In this document: in pieces, positions 4,827-5,331 of the stretch
How positions within the stretch are numbered: position 1 is the stretch's first letter
Layout: each line of letters begins with the position of its first letter
Source of the DNA: Sphingobacteriales bacterium
GTDB taxonomy: Bacteria > Bacteroidota > Bacteroidia > Chitinophagales > Chitinophagaceae
DNA: 5,331 bases
Assembly (NCBI GenBank): GCA_947463665.1
Contig: CANHUD010000180.1
Span: 1 to 5,331, forward strand
Reading direction: 5' to 3'
Notes under the pieces: model-generated
Told to the model about the DNA's origin: nothing
Database searches by the model: none
What the model saw: only the letters and a program-made list of their open reading frames with translations
Position numbers and translations under genes: made by a program

Positions 4827-5331
4827 TTAGAAATTTCGTTCTTTCCCTATCACAGCTTCATGAAAAAATTTAGGGAACTGGTTAGGAGTGGACGAAAAAA
4901 TAGTTTTGAAAACCTGATTGCTGCTGTCTTTGGGAAGAATCAGATAGGAATGATTGGGCAACGTATTAAATTTGATCAGATCCTCTTTAGAGGTCATTAA
5001 AAAAAATTCTCGGCCATCCTTATCTAATTCAGCAACCACAACCTCTGCAGCTGGCCATGGATTTGTCAATGTACAGGCATTCCCCTTGATACTTTTTATA
5101 AAAACTCCAGTTATGGTGCCATCCTTCTTCCTCTCTGAAGAAACCAGAAATGAACCCCTTGCAAGCAAGGTAAATGCTCCTGACCATTTATCGGGCATAG
5201 CAGGAAAGATTCGAATTTTACCTTCATTACTTTGAAGTAACATCTCATTAACGGCAGCTCCATAAATACTTTGAGGCTCGAGGCCACACTGGATGAATTG
5301 TTTTGCAGGTAATTTATTCGGATACCGGGCG
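4827..5331 (-). CDS. GH95-like glycoside hydrolase, C-terminal part (cut by window edge)
   Basis: The frame is open from the right edge to the stop at 4829-4827, giving 167 residues. The internal Met at 5243 is not the start, because the coding-like sequence continues upstream (FIQCGLEPQSIYGAAVNE before MLLQS). The segment VNEMLLQSNEGKIRIFPAMP, then DKW and LARGSFLVSSE...DGTITGVFIKSIKGNACTLTNPW, matches the end of the (alpha/alpha)6 barrel and the C-terminal beta-sandwich of GH95-like enzymes. GH95 members are mainly alpha-L-fucosidases; here the core and catalytic residues lie outside the window, so activity and substrate cannot be assigned. A further stretch of about 75 residues (from about AAEVVVAEL to the end KERNF) follows. 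A related six-hairpin glycosidase family is the main alternative. Confidence 0.65.
   Translation of the reverse strand, partial: ARYPNKLPAKQFIQCGLEPQSIYGAAVNEMLLQSNEGKIRIFPAMPDKWSGAFTLLARGSFLVSSERKKDGTITGVFIKSIKGNACTLTNPWPAAEVVVAELDKDGREFFLMTSKEDLIKFNTLPNHSYLILPKDSSNQVFKTIFSSTPNQFPKFFHEAVIGKERNF

Noticed and set aside
4737..5235. Two plus-strand frames of 87 and 93 codons opposite the glycoside hydrolase
   Set aside because: The minus-strand frame carries recognisable GH95-like sequence and stays open to the window edge; the plus frames are its shadows.

Overview
The window comes from a Bacteroidota genome, probably a Chitinophagaceae/Sphingobacteriia-type organism. Three things point there: a large surface protein ending in a type IX secretion (T9SS) type A sorting domain, which is essentially confined to this phylum; promoters of the phylum-specific TTTG-N20-TAnnTTTG type; and a general lack of strong Shine-Dalgarno sequences. 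All protein genes are on the minus strand; only the tRNA is on the plus strand.

Layout from left to right. (1) Positions 1-349 hold the first 116 codons of an EamA/DMT-family membrane transporter that leaves the window at the left edge. It has no stop inside the window, so a stop-to-stop ORF search would miss it. Its promoter region carries a perfect 19-bp palindrome next to a -7 box. (2) Positions 450-797 encode a 115-residue stress-type KGG-repeat protein with four 18-residue repeats, followed by an intrinsic terminator at 403-429. (3) A plus-strand tRNA-Met(CAT) lies at 981-1054, with a well-matched Bacteroidota promoter before it and a strong terminator after it. (4) Positions 1318-4469 contain a T9SS-exported surface protein that appears as two reading frames. 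The N-terminal piece (3786-4469) has the signal peptide and a beta-rich domain. The C-terminal piece (frame open 1318-3921) has a Cys-Ser-Tyr-Thr-Trp type motif, an unrecognised module, a GGG-rich parallel beta-helix, a fibronectin-like module and the sorting domain. One missing base near 3826-3850 would join them into a protein of about 1050 residues. (5) Positions 4470-4826 are intergenic with short repeats. (6) Positions 4827-5331 hold the C-terminal 167 residues of a probable GH95-like glycoside hydrolase that enters from the right edge.

The genes do not form an obvious operon. Terminators separate the left-hand units. The surface protein and the upstream glycoside hydrolase share a strand and may both concern carbohydrate or surface interaction, but the 357-bp gap argues against a simple co-transcribed pair. 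No CRISPR array, insertion sequence or phage-like element was seen. The most notable observations are the frame break in the T9SS protein and the operator-like palindrome at the transporter promoter.
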